A DNA stretch of 64,000 nt from Segatella copri (GTDB lineage: Bacteria > Bacteroidota > Bacteroidia > Bacteroidales > Bacteroidaceae), in the NCBI RefSeq assembly GCF_026015295.1, contig NZ_JAPDUW010000001.1, forward strand, positions 1,054,001-1,118,000, written 5' to 3'. Every line of letters begins with the position of its first letter. The stretch's first letter is position 1. The notes beneath the pieces were generated by a model. The model was not told the DNA's origin and ran no database searches. It saw nothing but the letters and a program-made list of their open reading frames with translations. Both the position numbers and the translations under genes were made by a program. This document shows positions 9,464-18,664 of the stretch, piece by piece.

Positions 9464-10640
9464 CTGGAAACAGCCCAAGTATATGATACCGCTTATCATT
9501 TACTTCCCTCTGTTGTTTGTCGGCTACTTCGTCATTGACCTCTTTCATACGGAGAAGGCTGAGATTCCTGATGGTCTCACTACGACCGAGTATCTTAATC
9601 CAGACCTGCCTGATGCCAAAATGAAGGGAGACGGTATTGGTAACAAGTATGAGAGTATGCTCAAATCATATGGTAAGATAGACGATTATTCTGCAGTAGG
9701 AAACATTGAACGCAATGAAGAAGATACCAAGGAAGAGTATGATACAAAGTACTCAGATGAAGAACGTAAACAGGTGGAAGCCCAGGAAGCCGAGAAACTC
9801 TCTGAGATGCAAAGGCAGCTACAGGAGAGCGCACAGAAAGGCCAGGAAATCGCCAAAGGCAACAATTCTGCAGAAAATGATCGCTTAGCTCGTGGCAAAC
9901 AGCGTGAGCAGGAGGCGATGGAAGAACTCAATCGAGCCATTGCCCAGGCAAGGATTCAGGCTCAGCAGGTCTCTACCCCATCCATGCAGGCCGAAGTAAC
10001 TGCCAAAACGGGCGATGCCAAGGAAGGAAAGGTTGAAATTCCGGAAAAGAAGAAGACCGATGATGAACCTCATGAGGTCGTCAAGAAGGTCAAGGTTACT
10101 TCCGACTACTTCAACACCCTGTGTGACAATGACAAGGAAGCTGGACTTATCAAGGCTATCATAGACGAGAATATCAAGGCGGTGGATGGATCAAGAGTAC
10201 GACTTCGTCTGCTCGATGATATTGTCATCAATGAAGCGGTCATTCATAAAGGCTCCTACATCTATGCCACCATGAGCGGCTTCGGTTCACAGCGTGTCAA
10301 GGGCACTGTCAAGAGTATCATGGTAGATGATGACATCGTCAAGGTAAACCTTTCGCTCTATGATACCGACGGACTCGAAGGATTATATGTACCAAGCAGC
10401 CAGTTCAGAGAAACCACGAAAGATGTTGGAAGCGGTGCTTTGAGCAATACTTCAACCCTTACCAACAGTACATCTACAGGAGGTGGCAACCTGGCAAGCT
10501 GGGGAGCACAAGCCGTTACCAATGCCGTTCAGAAGACAAGCAACGCCATTAGCAAAGCCATCAAGAAGAACTCAGCCAAGCTGAAATACGGAACCTTTGT
10601 GTATCTCATCAATTCACGTTCAAACCAGAAAGAAAAATAA
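9441..10640 (+). CDS. traM: TraM conjugation protein (VirB10-like)
   Basis: This 399-residue protein has one N-terminal membrane helix (MIPLIIYFPLLFVGYFVIDL, about residues 14-33). A long charged, Glu/Gln-rich linker with coiled-coil character follows (about 90-215), then a C-terminal beta domain beginning near residue 245 (VDGSRVRLRLLDDIVINEAV, KGSYIYATMSGFGSQRVKGT). This layout matches TraM, the VirB10-like protein that spans the periplasm. The family's YVPSSQFRE-type motif is present near residue 315. Start at 9441, overlapping traL. Confidence 0.93.
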   Translation: MDALKKINWKQPKYMIPLIIYFPLLFVGYFVIDLFHTEKAEIPDGLTTTEYLNPDLPDAKMKGDGIGNKYESMLKSYGKIDDYSAVGNIERNEEDTKEEYDTKYSDEERKQVEAQEAEKLSEMQRQLQESAQKGQEIAKGNNSAENDRLARGKQREQEAMEELNRAIAQARIQAQQVSTPSMQAEVTAKTGDAKEGKVEIPEKKKTDDEPHEVVKKVKVTSDYFNTLCDNDKEAGLIKAIIDENIKAVDGSRVRLRLLDDIVINEAVIHKGSYIYATMSGFGSQRVKGTVKSIMVDDDIVKVNLSLYDTDGLEGLYVPSSQFRETTKDVGSGALSNTSTLTNSTSTGGGNLASWGAQAVTNAVQKTSNAISKAIKKNSAKLKYGTFVYLINSRSNQKEK

Positions 10641-10657
10641 TAAAGACATATACGAAT

Positions 10658-11509
10658 ATGAAGACTATCAAGAAATTCTGCGCATTGGTAGTATGCGCAT
10701 TAGCCTCCCTCCCATCCATGGCACAACAGACGTATCAGGAAATGGAGCAGCTTACCATCAATGAGAATGTCACAACAGTCATTACCGCCTCTGAGCCAGT
10801 CCGCTTCGTTGACATATCTACAAATGCAGTGGTCGGCGACCAGCCAATCAACAATACCATCCGTTTGAAACCCAAGGAAGGTGCTACTGTTCATGCCGAT
10901 GGTGACATCCTTGCTATTGTGACGATAGTTACAGAGCGTTACAGAACCCAGTACGCTCTGATATACACTACACGAATGCAGGAAGCAGTCACAGACAAAC
11001 AGATTCTTACTTCGGAGAAGATTCCATACCATAATCCTTCCGTATCTATGAGTACTGAGGATATGACCAGATATGCCCGAAAGATCTGGAACTCACCGGC
11101 AAGAATACGAAATGTGAGCACCAAGCAGCACAGAATGACCATGAGGTTGAACAACATCTACTCTGTAGGAGAATACTTCTTCATTGATTTCAGCATCGAG
11201 AACCGCACCAATATCCGTCTTGACATCGACGAGATGCGTATCAAGCTGAATGACAAGAAGGTTTCCAAGGCAACTAATGCCCAGATGATTGAACTTACGC
11301 CAGCTATGGTGCTTGACCAGTCCAAGACCTTCAAATATGGTTATAGAAACGTTCTCGTCCTGAAAAAGATGACATTCCCTAACGACAAGGTGCTGACTAT
11401 TGAGATTTCTGAGAAGCAGATTAGTGGAAGAACCATCAGTTTGGATATAGACTATGAAGATGTTCTGTATGCCGACTCATTCAACTCATACTTAATGATG
11501 GAGGAATAA
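10658..11509 (+). CDS. traN: TraN conjugation protein (DUF4138, VirB9-like)
   Basis: This 283-residue secreted protein has a signal peptide (MKTIKKFCALVVCALASLPSMAQ) and a beta-rich body with TraN/DUF4138 features: an early ITASEPVRFVDIST segment, IRLKPKE, and a C-terminal domain with MRLNNIYSVGEYFFIDFSIE and NRTNIRLDIDEMR. TraN is the VirB9-like outer-membrane-complex partner of TraM. It follows traM by 17 bp and is 4 bp ahead of traO. Confidence 0.92.
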   Translation: MKTIKKFCALVVCALASLPSMAQQTYQEMEQLTINENVTTVITASEPVRFVDISTNAVVGDQPINNTIRLKPKEGATVHADGDILAIVTIVTERYRTQYALIYTTRMQEAVTDKQILTSEKIPYHNPSVSMSTEDMTRYARKIWNSPARIRNVSTKQHRMTMRLNNIYSVGEYFFIDFSIENRTNIRLDIDEMRIKLNDKKVSKATNAQMIELTPAMVLDQSKTFKYGYRNVLVLKKMTFPNDKVLTIEISEKQISGRTISLDIDYEDVLYADSFNSYLMMEE

Positions 11510-11513
11510 GACG

Positions 11514-12029
11514 ATGAAGAAATACATTTTGTCATTGATGATGGGACTGTGCGTTTCAGTCTCATCATTCGCCCAGAGCCATAGCGACCGAATATCCGTT
11601 GGTGCAGGAGCCTTATATCAGAGAGGCTTGGATGCCACAATCTCATGGGAACATGAAACACGCTACCACAACGCTTGGGAGTACTTCATCAACGGTTACA
11701 TCAAATGGGATGAATGCGCATCATGCGGACACGTCTGTCCTGAGTCTTTCTGGAATAACTACCGTACATGGGGAATAGGCGCTGCCTACAAACCCTGTGT
11801 GGCAAGAGGAAGGAACAACTACGGAAACCTCCGTATTGGCGCAAGTGCTGGCAGTGACACAGACAAGTTCGTCGGTGGCTTGCATGTAGGTTACGAGCAT
11901 AACTTTGCCCTACGTCATGGATGGGGATTGTTTGTTCAAGCCAAATGTGACCTCACTCTTCCCAAACGGGAAGACTTGTTTCGCACTGGCATCGTGATAG
12001 GATTCAAGATACCCACTTTAAAGAAATAG
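11514..12029 (+). CDS. traO: TraO conjugation outer-membrane protein
   Basis: This 171-residue protein has a signal peptide ending SSFAQ and a beta-barrel-like body with alternating hydrophobic strands and Gly/aromatic turns (GAGALYQRGLDATISWE, GGLHVGYEHNFALRHGWGLF). It ends in a hydrophobic strand (TGIVIGFKIPTLKK). This agrees with the TraO family of Bacteroidales conjugative transposons. Four cysteines in the middle (CASCGHVC and PCVARG) are likely disulfide-forming. Position after traN is standard. Confidence 0.9.
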   Translation: MKKYILSLMMGLCVSVSSFAQSHSDRISVGAGALYQRGLDATISWEHETRYHNAWEYFINGYIKWDECASCGHVCPESFWNNYRTWGIGAAYKPCVARGRNNYGNLRIGASAGSDTDKFVGGLHVGYEHNFALRHGWGLFVQAKCDLTLPKREDLFRTGIVIGFKIPTLKK

Positions 12030-12034
12030 CAACA

Positions 12035-12682
12035 ATGAAGATACTACATATCATTTGTGCTACTCTCATGGCAGTAGCATTTGCCTCATGCGATGAGCAT
12101 CGAGACTTTCCTGATACGGCAATGAAGACCTGCGACATCCTCTGTACAGATGGTAAAGTCGTAAGATTCGAGGAAGTTAAGTCCCAAAACAAGACTCCTA
12201 TAGCCGTGGTATTCTATGTGAATCAGAACGAGGACATCCAAGGCACAGGCTATGCTGTCTATCTAAAGGACATTGAGCCGTTTGCATACTCAGACTCTCT
12301 CGGATTGAAGCATAACACATCAGCTGATATTACAGCATTCGATGGCAATGGCAATACGCATGCTATGTATTCCACTGGCACTTCGCCTGCAGCTTCAGCA
12401 GTCTTTGACATGTGGCAATATGGTCAGAGCGCCTACATCCCTTCCGTTGCTCAGATCAAACTCTTGTATCAAGCACGCAGTGTTGTAAATACGTATATCA
12501 GCAAGTGCGGTGGCGATGTGATTCCAGACAATCCGGATGAGTGTTGGTATTGGACTTCGACAGAGGTTAAAGACCAGGAAACTACCAAAGCCTGGCTATA
12601 CTCGTTAGCTTCAGGGGCACTTCAAGAAACACCAAAGACGCAAGCACATAAAGTTCGTCCAATCATCACTTTATATAATTAG
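12035..12682 (+). CDS. Lipoprotein with DUF1566-like C-terminal domain
   Basis: This 215-residue protein starts MKILHIICATLMAVAFASC, a lipoprotein signal with the lipidated Cys at residue 19. The C-terminal half shows the pattern of DUF1566/Lcl-type domains: an index-like VAQIKLLYQ segment, YWTSTEVKD, then HKVRPIITLYN at the end. Such domains occur in surface lipoproteins of Bacteroidetes. It is 5 bp after traO, in the slot where other elements carry traP/traQ, so it may be a surface or mating-pair component. The exact role is unknown. Confidence 0.7.
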   Translation: MKILHIICATLMAVAFASCDEHRDFPDTAMKTCDILCTDGKVVRFEEVKSQNKTPIAVVFYVNQNEDIQGTGYAVYLKDIEPFAYSDSLGLKHNTSADITAFDGNGNTHAMYSTGTSPAASAVFDMWQYGQSAYIPSVAQIKLLYQARSVVNTYISKCGGDVIPDNPDECWYWTSTEVKDQETTKAWLYSLASGALQETPKTQAHKVRPIITLYN

Positions 12683-12718
12683 CATTAAATATTCACTATA
12701 ATACAAGAATAAGGTTTC

Positions 12719-14905
12719 ATGGAGGAAACAAAAGAATTACAGACCATGTATAAGATATTCCGCTGTCTGATATACTTATCATTGATAGTGGAGTTCTTTG
12801 AATATGCTATAGACCCAGCGTTGCTTGACTATTGGGGTGGCATTGTTTGTGACATTCATAGCCGTGTAAAGAGGTGGTTTATCTATATAGATGGCAACCT
12901 CGTATGGAGCAAGATTGCTACCATCGTGCTTATCAGTATCACTTGCATTGGCACCCGAAACAAGAAACATTTGGAGTTTGATGCTCGTCGTCAAGTGTTC
13001 TATCCGTTGGTGGGTGGACTGTTCATTACCATACTGTCTATATGGCTTTTCGGTCATCGTATGGATATGAGGTTCTATACCATCAGTCTGAACATCTGGC
13101 TCTACATGGCTGCCTCTATTCTTGGTACCATCTGCATCCATGTTGCCCTCGACAATATCTCTAAGTTCCTGAAGGAAGGATTGCTCAAAGACCGTTTCAA
13201 CTTCGAGAACGAGTCTTTTGAGCAATGTCAGGAACTGCAGGAGAACAAGTATAGCGTAAACATCCCGATGCGCTATTACTACAAGGGCAAGTTCCGCAAA
13301 GGTTGGGTGAATATCGTGAATCCTTTCCGAGGAACATGGGTAGTCGGTACTCCTGGCTCCGGTAAGACTTTCTCCATCATTGAGCCGTTCATTCGTCAGC
13401 ACAGTGCCAAGGGGTTTGCTATGGTTGTCTATGATTACAAGTTCCCGACTCTTGCGCAGAAGCTGTATTATCACTACAAGATAAACCAGAAAGCCGGGAA
13501 GGTGCCACAAGGATGCAAGTTCAATATCATCAACTTTGTGGATGTGGAGTATTCCAGACGTGTAAATCCTATTCAGCAGAAATACATCGGCAACCTTGCT
13601 GCAGCCAGTGAAACGGCTGAAACTCTTTTGGAGTCTTTGCAGAAAGGCAAGAAAGAAGGTGGTGGCGGTAGCGACCAGTTCTTCCAGACATCAGCGGTCA
13701 ACTTCCTGGCAGCTTGTATCTATTTCTTTGTCAACTACAAGAAGGTGCCATACGACAAGAACGGCAATCCTCTTATTGCTGAGATGACAACAGAGCCAAA
13801 GACTCATCGTCCGAAACCTACTGGCAGAGTCTTTGACCATACCGGCAGAGAGGTGGAACCAGAGTATTGGTTGGGCAAGTACAGTGACATGCCACATATC
13901 CTTTCGTTCCTTAATCTCGATTACCAGACTATCTTTGAGGTTTTGGAAACAGACCCAGAGGTTGCTCCTCTCCTCGGTCCTTTCCAGACTGCCATGAAGA
14001 ATAAGGCTATGGAACAGTTGGAAGGTATGATTGGTACGCTCCGTGTCTATACCTCACGATTGGCTACCAAGGAGTCATATTGGATATTCCATAAGGATGG
14101 TGATGATTTTGACCTGAAGGTGTCCGATCCGAAGAATCCTTCATATCTACTCATAGCCAACGACCCAGAGATGGAAAGTATCATTGGTGCATTGAATGCT
14201 TTGATTCTGAACCGTCTCGTTACTCGTGTCAATACCGGTCAAGGCAAGAACATACCTGTCAGCATCATAGTGGACGAGTTGCCTACGCTCTACTTTCACA
14301 AGATTGATCGACTTATCGGTACTGCCCGAAGCAACAAAGTCAGCGTGGCTCTCGGTTTTCAGGAGCTGCCACAGCTTGAATCCGACTACGGAAAGGTGGG
14401 TATGCAAAAGGTCATCACAACTGTTGGTAACGTGGTTAGTGGTTCAGCAAGAGCAAAAGAAACTTTGGAATGGCTCTCCAACGACATCTTTGGCAAGGTA
14501 GTTCAGCTAAAGAAAGGGGTGACCATCGACCGCGACAAGACCTCCATCAATCTCAATGAGAACATGGACAGCCTTGTTCCTGCCAGTAAAATCTCAGACA
14601 TGCCTACAGGTTGGATATGCGGTCAGTCTGCTCGTGACTTCATTAAGACCAAGACCGGACGAGGTGACAGCATGAATATCCAGGAATCAGCAGAGTTCCA
14701 GACCTCTAAGTTCTATTGCAAGACTGACTTTGATATGAAGAAGATTGCTGAGGAAGAAGCTGACTATGCGAACTATAAAATACCGAAGTTCTATACCTTC
14801 CCATCCAAGGATGCCAAGGAGCGAATCCTGTATCAGAATTTCGTGAGTGTAAACCTCGATGTCAAGAATATGATTGACGAGATAAACAAATTCAAGATAA
14901 AATGA
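12719..14905 (+). CDS. Type IV coupling protein (VirD4/TraD-like ATPase)
   Basis: This 728-residue protein has three to four N-terminal membrane segments (about residues 10-150, for example FYPLVGGLFITILSIWLFG). The cytoplasmic ATPase domain carries Walker A GTPGSGKT at residues 210-217 and Walker B VSIIVDELP near 514-520. Motifs such as YDYKFPTLAQ and SVALGFQELPQL are typical of Bacteroidales coupling proteins (MobC/TraG-like), which dock the relaxase-DNA complex onto the channel. It overlaps the lysozyme gene by 4 bp. No relaxase gene is present in this window. Confidence 0.9.
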   Translation: MEETKELQTMYKIFRCLIYLSLIVEFFEYAIDPALLDYWGGIVCDIHSRVKRWFIYIDGNLVWSKIATIVLISITCIGTRNKKHLEFDARRQVFYPLVGGLFITILSIWLFGHRMDMRFYTISLNIWLYMAASILGTICIHVALDNISKFLKEGLLKDRFNFENESFEQCQELQENKYSVNIPMRYYYKGKFRKGWVNIVNPFRGTWVVGTPGSGKTFSIIEPFIRQHSAKGFAMVVYDYKFPTLAQKLYYHYKINQKAGKVPQGCKFNIINFVDVEYSRRVNPIQQKYIGNLAAASETAETLLESLQKGKKEGGGGSDQFFQTSAVNFLAACIYFFVNYKKVPYDKNGNPLIAEMTTEPKTHRPKPTGRVFDHTGREVEPEYWLGKYSDMPHILSFLNLDYQTIFEVLETDPEVAPLLGPFQTAMKNKAMEQLEGMIGTLRVYTSRLATKESYWIFHKDGDDFDLKVSDPKNPSYLLIANDPEMESIIGALNALILNRLVTRVNTGQGKNIPVSIIVDELPTLYFHKIDRLIGTARSNKVSVALGFQELPQLESDYGKVGMQKVITTVGNVVSGSARAKETLEWLSNDIFGKVVQLKKGVTIDRDKTSINLNENMDSLVPASKISDMPTGWICGQSARDFIKTKTGRGDSMNIQESAEFQTSKFYCKTDFDMKKIAEEEADYANYKIPKFYTFPSKDAKERILYQNFVSVNLDVKNMIDEINKFKIK

Positions 14906-15435
14906 CTTTCAGAAAAATAATATTATTCCTACTTATATCATTGAGTCTGGTTGCGAATGCCCAGGCTCGAATGCCGACAGAGCGACTGGCATCAACACCG
15001 GCTTCCATATTCGAGTTGCCACCTTTCGAGCGTGCGGTATGCTGCATTAGGTTCTATGAAGGTATGCATCGAGCTAAGGACTATCCGTATGTAGGTTATG
15101 GACATAAGCTCAGATCTGGAGAGCGTTACTCTGCTAATATGTCAACATATGAAGCAGAGCAACTTCTTCGTAAAGACCTCAGAGAGTTATGTGCTATGTT
15201 TCGTTCCTATGGTCAGGACTCCCTACTCCTTGCCGCTTTGGCCTATAACATCGGACCATACAAGGTGACAGGATATAAGGGCAAATACCCGAAAAGTTCT
15301 GTTTTAAAGAAACTTGAAGTAGGTAACCGGAACATCAGAGACGATTATGTGAATCATTGCCATTGGCGAGGGAAACGAATCCCTTCCATTGAGCGAAGAC
15401 GGTATGCAGAACTCATGTTATTATTTACTCCATGA
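14902..15435 (+). CDS. Secreted lysozyme-like glycosidase (GH24 type)
   Basis: This 177-residue protein has a signal peptide ending VANAQA. Its catalytic region carries FYEG (Glu53, the expected acid) and YVGYGH (residues 63-68), both hallmarks of phage-type GH24 lysozymes, and a later AALAYNIG motif. It would cut peptidoglycan to let the mating channel through the wall. Lysozymes of this kind are common in Bacteroidales conjugation operons. It overlaps the coupling-protein stop and the next gene's start by 4 bp each. Confidence 0.85.
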   Translation: MTFRKIILFLLISLSLVANAQARMPTERLASTPASIFELPPFERAVCCIRFYEGMHRAKDYPYVGYGHKLRSGERYSANMSTYEAEQLLRKDLRELCAMFRSYGQDSLLLAALAYNIGPYKVTGYKGKYPKSSVLKKLEVGNRNIRDDYVNHCHWRGKRIPSIERRRYAELMLLFTP

Positions 15436-15953
15436 CAGAAAACGAGCCAATCAAAACTGTTTCAGACGGTATCACATTCCTATCCACTGGTAGATATTAT
15501 GATGGTATCAACCGGTGGGTAGCCCATAAAGTGAAAGAAGGAGACCATGATGCCATAGACTATGCTGCTCGCCAGATAGCAAAGCTGTTACCACAAAATG
15601 CAATTCTCGTTCCTATCCCTGGACATCATGGCAAAGCCGAACAGACCATGCAGTTGGTAACGGCAATCTCGTCATATACTCGTCTCCCTATTGTTGATGC
15701 CCTCCGCGGCATAGAGCGAGACTCACAATATGATGCCAAGAAAAGAGGCCAGATGCTTTCAGCCGAAGATATGGGGTTCTACAGGCATAAAGACTTGCCT
15801 ACAAACCGTACTCCTTATCTCATTGATAATGTAGTAGATACAGGCAATACCGCTAAGGCAGCTATCAGAGCACTTGGCTGTGGAACAGTTGCATCATTTG
15901 CTATGAGTGACACTCTTCTACAAAGAGAAGAAACCAGAAGTCTTCGGCGATAA
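15432..15953 (+). CDS. Phosphoribosyltransferase-like protein
   Basis: This 173-residue protein has a PRPP-binding-like motif, YLIDNVVDTGNTA (about residues 129-141), preceded by NAILVPIPGHHGKA, as in ComF-type type I phosphoribosyltransferases. ComF proteins are linked to DNA uptake, and a similar protein is often found in Bacteroidales mobile elements. The zinc-binding N-terminus of ComF is absent. The start overlaps the lysozyme stop by 4 bp. Substrate and role in conjugation are unknown. Confidence 0.7.
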   Translation: MTENEPIKTVSDGITFLSTGRYYDGINRWVAHKVKEGDHDAIDYAARQIAKLLPQNAILVPIPGHHGKAEQTMQLVTAISSYTRLPIVDALRGIERDSQYDAKKRGQMLSAEDMGFYRHKDLPTNRTPYLIDNVVDTGNTAKAAIRALGCGTVASFAMSDTLLQREETRSLRR

Positions 15954-15974
15954 CACAATTATAAAGATTGATTT

Positions 15975-16199
15975 ATGCCCAAACCAAGAAAGAAACAAAT
16001 AAAGCCAATCGCAACTGCAACAATCTATCGTTGTAAGGATTGTGCTAAAAGTTACGATTGGCATAGTAAAGCTTTAGACGGCCACCTTATCCTGTGTCGT
16101 TGTCCACACAAACAGGAAGGTGCCCGCTATTGTATATTCCTTAATGACCCACAATGTGAGCATTTCGTGAAACGACTGAAAGAAGAGTGTTCTATGTAA
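15975..16199 (+). CDS. Small Cys/His-rich protein
   Basis: This 74-residue protein has a basic N-terminus (MPKPRKKQIK) and a Cys/His array: YRCKDCAKSYDWHS, then LCRCPH, then RYC and CEHF. The spacing suggests one or two zinc-binding knuckles. It is the last gene of the left tra operon, 21 bp after the phosphoribosyltransferase-like gene, and converges on a gene on the other strand. No named family is recognised. Confidence 0.65.
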   Translation: MPKPRKKQIKPIATATIYRCKDCAKSYDWHSKALDGHLILCRCPHKQEGARYCIFLNDPQCEHFVKRLKEECSM

Positions 16200-16212
16200 T
16201 AGACTACTCTTC
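16182..16212. terminator. Bidirectional hairpin between convergent operons
   Basis: An inverted repeat GAAGAGT/ACTCTTC with a 17-base loop spans the stop of the + strand operon and lies 11 bp from the stop of the - strand gene. There is an AT-rich stretch on each side. Location between convergent operons fits a shared terminator, but the T-run is weak. Confidence 0.45.
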
Positions 16213-16223
16213 ATTTCGACAAA

Positions 16224-16796
16224 TTATAGGTCATCCATAATTTGTTTTCTAAGTTTCTCCTGATTCGCATTATCGAAATAACTCAACATCACATAACATG
16301 ACGAAACATCATTATGAGCTATTTCAAGTTGAATATCTCCTTGCTCACAGGTAAAAACTGAATAGTACTTATAATTATCGAACTTTATTCCATACATCTT
16401 GGAAGAAGCATCACGATCATAAAGCTTATCGAAATACTCCTCGCATTTTACCGGTTCACCATACTTTTCCGTCAGCATGGATTTATAACCGGAATAACAT
16501 TTATCCAACTCACCCCACTGATCCATACTCGGAAAAATCACTGTCACTTTGCAAATCATACCACTTTTATCAGCGATTGCACCAATGGTACAATTTTTAT
16601 AACCCGCAAATTCACCAGTTAGCATAGATACTCCATCCTGAATGCCAATTGGTGTAAAGCCCTTAGTTTTCAACTTTGTTGTAAATGTTTGGAGAGTTCC
16701 TTCCATAGGAATCCCTTTGAATTTCATATGCTCAGATTGGGCATATCCGATGCAGACAGCAAATGTCAGCAATAAAGTCAATAAAAAATGTTTCAT
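16224..16796 (-). CDS. Secreted hypothetical protein
   Basis: This 190-residue protein has a signal peptide ending CIGYAQ. The mature part begins HMKFKGIPMEGTLQTF and shows a repeating beta/alpha pattern seen in small periplasmic Bacteroidetes proteins of unknown function. Two pairs of cysteines (KNC..., MICKV, KCYSG, VKCEEY) may form disulfides. It is the last gene of the minus-strand series that begins at 22365, 29 bp after its neighbour. It is the only clearly exported product of that series, so it may have its own transcription. Confidence 0.6.
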   Translation of the reverse strand: MKHFLLTLLLTFAVCIGYAQSEHMKFKGIPMEGTLQTFTTKLKTKGFTPIGIQDGVSMLTGEFAGYKNCTIGAIADKSGMICKVTVIFPSMDQWGELDKCYSGYKSMLTEKYGEPVKCEEYFDKLYDRDASSKMYGIKFDNYKYYSVFTCEQGDIQLEIAHNDVSSCYVMLSYFDNANQEKLRKQIMDDL

Positions 16797-16825
16797 AATT
16801 ATATGTTTAATGTTTATTACAATTA

Positions 16826-17392
16826 TTAAAAAGCTTCAAAGCCAAATTTCTTAGTATAATATGGCATTTCATTCTCAGCAAGATCATTTATTCGTTTTGC
16901 AGCGAAATCACTGTTGACCCACATTGCATTCAGAAGCCAGGTTTCAAATATAAAGCTAGACGTAAAATCAACATCTTCAGTATATCCTGTTATCATACGT
17001 GCTTTAGTTAATCGCTTAAAATGCAGAATCTCTTCTTTGTTCATTTTCAATGTGCTGCAACTTCCAAAATGAACATTTCTACCTTCGAAAATACCTCGAT
17101 TTGCATCTTTTTCAGCAAAAGCAATCAAGTCCAAATTTGTTTTATCAGCAAAGCAGATACTCTTTTCCTTCCCATGAAAGCACAAATATATCGTGTCGTA
17201 TGCGCTATAACTTGGTTGGTGTAAATGTTCTATATAATATTTGAAATCTGATTCAGTTGCTACCTGTCTGAATGTATAATCTACTTTTATAGCATTCTCC
17301 AAAAAATCAAGAAGAGGTAAGACCGGTGATTTTTTCTTCAAATCATGCAGAGTCTGATCCCATTCTGTTTCCAAGCAAAATATTTTATTCAT
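16826..17392 (-). CDS. Small DUF6642-like protein with a caspase/CHAT-like His-Cys pair
   Basis: This 188-residue cytoplasmic protein has IYLCFHGKEKS (His73) followed about 40 residues later by VHFGSCSTLK (Cys112). A hydrophobic strand ending in His-Gly and a second strand ending in Ser-Cys is the layout of the catalytic dyad in caspase-like and CHAT proteases, and some bacterial proteins of this size (DUF6642) have it. No protease partner or substrate is evident nearby. The gene is 60 bp downstream of the HIRAN gene in a minus-strand operon. Peptidase activity is an inference from two motifs. Confidence 0.6.
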   Translation of the reverse strand: MNKIFCLETEWDQTLHDLKKKSPVLPLLDFLENAIKVDYTFRQVATESDFKYYIEHLHQPSYSAYDTIYLCFHGKEKSICFADKTNLDLIAFAEKDANRGIFEGRNVHFGSCSTLKMNKEEILHFKRLTKARMITGYTEDVDFTSSFIFETWLLNAMWVNSDFAAKRINDLAENEMPYYTKKFGFEAF

Positions 17393-17452
17393 CGTATTTT
17401 ATTTTATAGTTCATACACGTTTTGTATTATTGAAATCGATTTGTTCATTACA

Positions 17453-18658
17453 TCATAAGTCATTGAGGCTTGAATATTGATGACTGACAAATATATCCAT
17501 GAGTTTATTCGTAAGTGATTGTGAAATGCGTTCGTCTGGTTGATATTTACCTTTTAGCAGTTCTTTTGGCAAATACAGTTCACAATCCTCCATTATAACG
17601 GGGCCAACCACGTTCGTTAAAACATAGCCAGTACAGTCATCAACTCGATGCAGATCTTCAATGTCTTCAAGGAATGGCATGGTTTGTTCACCAATGGCAA
17701 TTGTTTTCATAAGATACATGAAATACTGCTCACCATCATAATACAAGAATACCACTTTATCACCTTTATTTGGTAAGTCACGCTCCCAAGGAGGAAAACC
17801 ACCCCAACGAAAATAAGTATATCCTTTCTGCCACAGTTCGTCAGCCATATGTTTCCATTTGTCCTCTTCTGTAACAACCATCATTCGTAGTCGAAAGTCA
17901 TCTTTTTCAGGCTCTTCTTCGACATCTTTGTTTTTTATAAAGATAGAGATGTGAATGCGGTCACTGTAAGGCGCATCCTTTCTTAGTCCACTGATTTCAG
18001 TTTCAAAGACATCTTGCCACCCCATATCAAGTAGTGCAGCCAACGACTTATTTACCTTTCTTGGTATATATCCAAGAGTTGGTCCAACGTCCTCGTATTC
18101 AGATCCTTCATCACCTGCTATGGCTACCGCTACAGCATTTTCATCATGGACGTTGTATTTCTCACGAACAAGGACCAATTTCGAACCGTCTTGTAGCTCG
18201 TCCCAAATATCATCAATGTTGTAAAACGCTGCACCTGCTATGTTACATTCCAGGAACAATTTTCTTTTCTCTATAGGAAAAAAGTCCATATTCCCTTCTA
18301 TCGGATCGTCTGGAACAAGTCCATCTTCAATAGCAAGGTCACCTTGTAAAGGCATAGGCATACCTTGCGTTCTTTCGGAATCGTCATCAGGAACAAGAAG
18401 AGAATAATCTTCTACCTTAGTTTTGGATAGATAATTTCTTACCATTTCCCTAAGTTTGGCATCTTCTGAAATATCGGTAATACCTTTAGCTTCCAGCTTT
18501 TCTTGAAGATCAGCCAATTCGCCATCACACTTCGGGCAAGTGCCTTGACACTCACCTTTATGATTACATTCTGAAGGCGTATATTCCACGCCATACTTGT
18601 TCGCAACATAAGTACGGATAGCTTTCAGTATCTCACATTTTTCTTTTCCTTTTCTCAT
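17453..18658 (-). CDS. HIRAN-domain protein with N-terminal zinc knuckle
   Basis: This 401-residue protein has an N-terminal Cys cluster (ECNHKGECQGTCPKCDGEL, residues about 29-47) resembling a zinc ribbon. A HIRAN-type domain lies at about residues 133-235, with FLECNIAGAAFYNIDDI, LVLVREKYNVHDENAVAV and LGYIPRKVN. HIRAN domains bind DNA ends or damaged and stalled DNA and are found alone or fused to helicases and nucleases. The C-terminal 150 residues are unrecognised (YFRWGGFPPWERDLPNKGDK). It lies 6 bp after the extended end of the radical SAM gene, which suggests an ancestral operon. Confidence 0.75.
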   Translation of the reverse strand: MRKGKEKCEILKAIRTYVANKYGVEYTPSECNHKGECQGTCPKCDGELADLQEKLEAKGITDISEDAKLREMVRNYLSKTKVEDYSLLVPDDDSERTQGMPMPLQGDLAIEDGLVPDDPIEGNMDFFPIEKRKLFLECNIAGAAFYNIDDIWDELQDGSKLVLVREKYNVHDENAVAVAIAGDEGSEYEDVGPTLGYIPRKVNKSLAALLDMGWQDVFETEISGLRKDAPYSDRIHISIFIKNKDVEEEPEKDDFRLRMMVVTEEDKWKHMADELWQKGYTYFRWGGFPPWERDLPNKGDKVVFLYYDGEQYFMYLMKTIAIGEQTMPFLEDIEDLHRVDDCTGYVLTNVVGPVIMEDCELYLPKELLKGKYQPDERISQSLTNKLMDIFVSHQYSSLNDL

Positions 18659-18664
18659 ATCGAA

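Noticed and set aside
12779..13510. 243-codon minus-strand frame inside the coupling-protein gene
   Set aside because: Antisense shadow of a strong VirD4-like gene; no recognisable domain or promoter.
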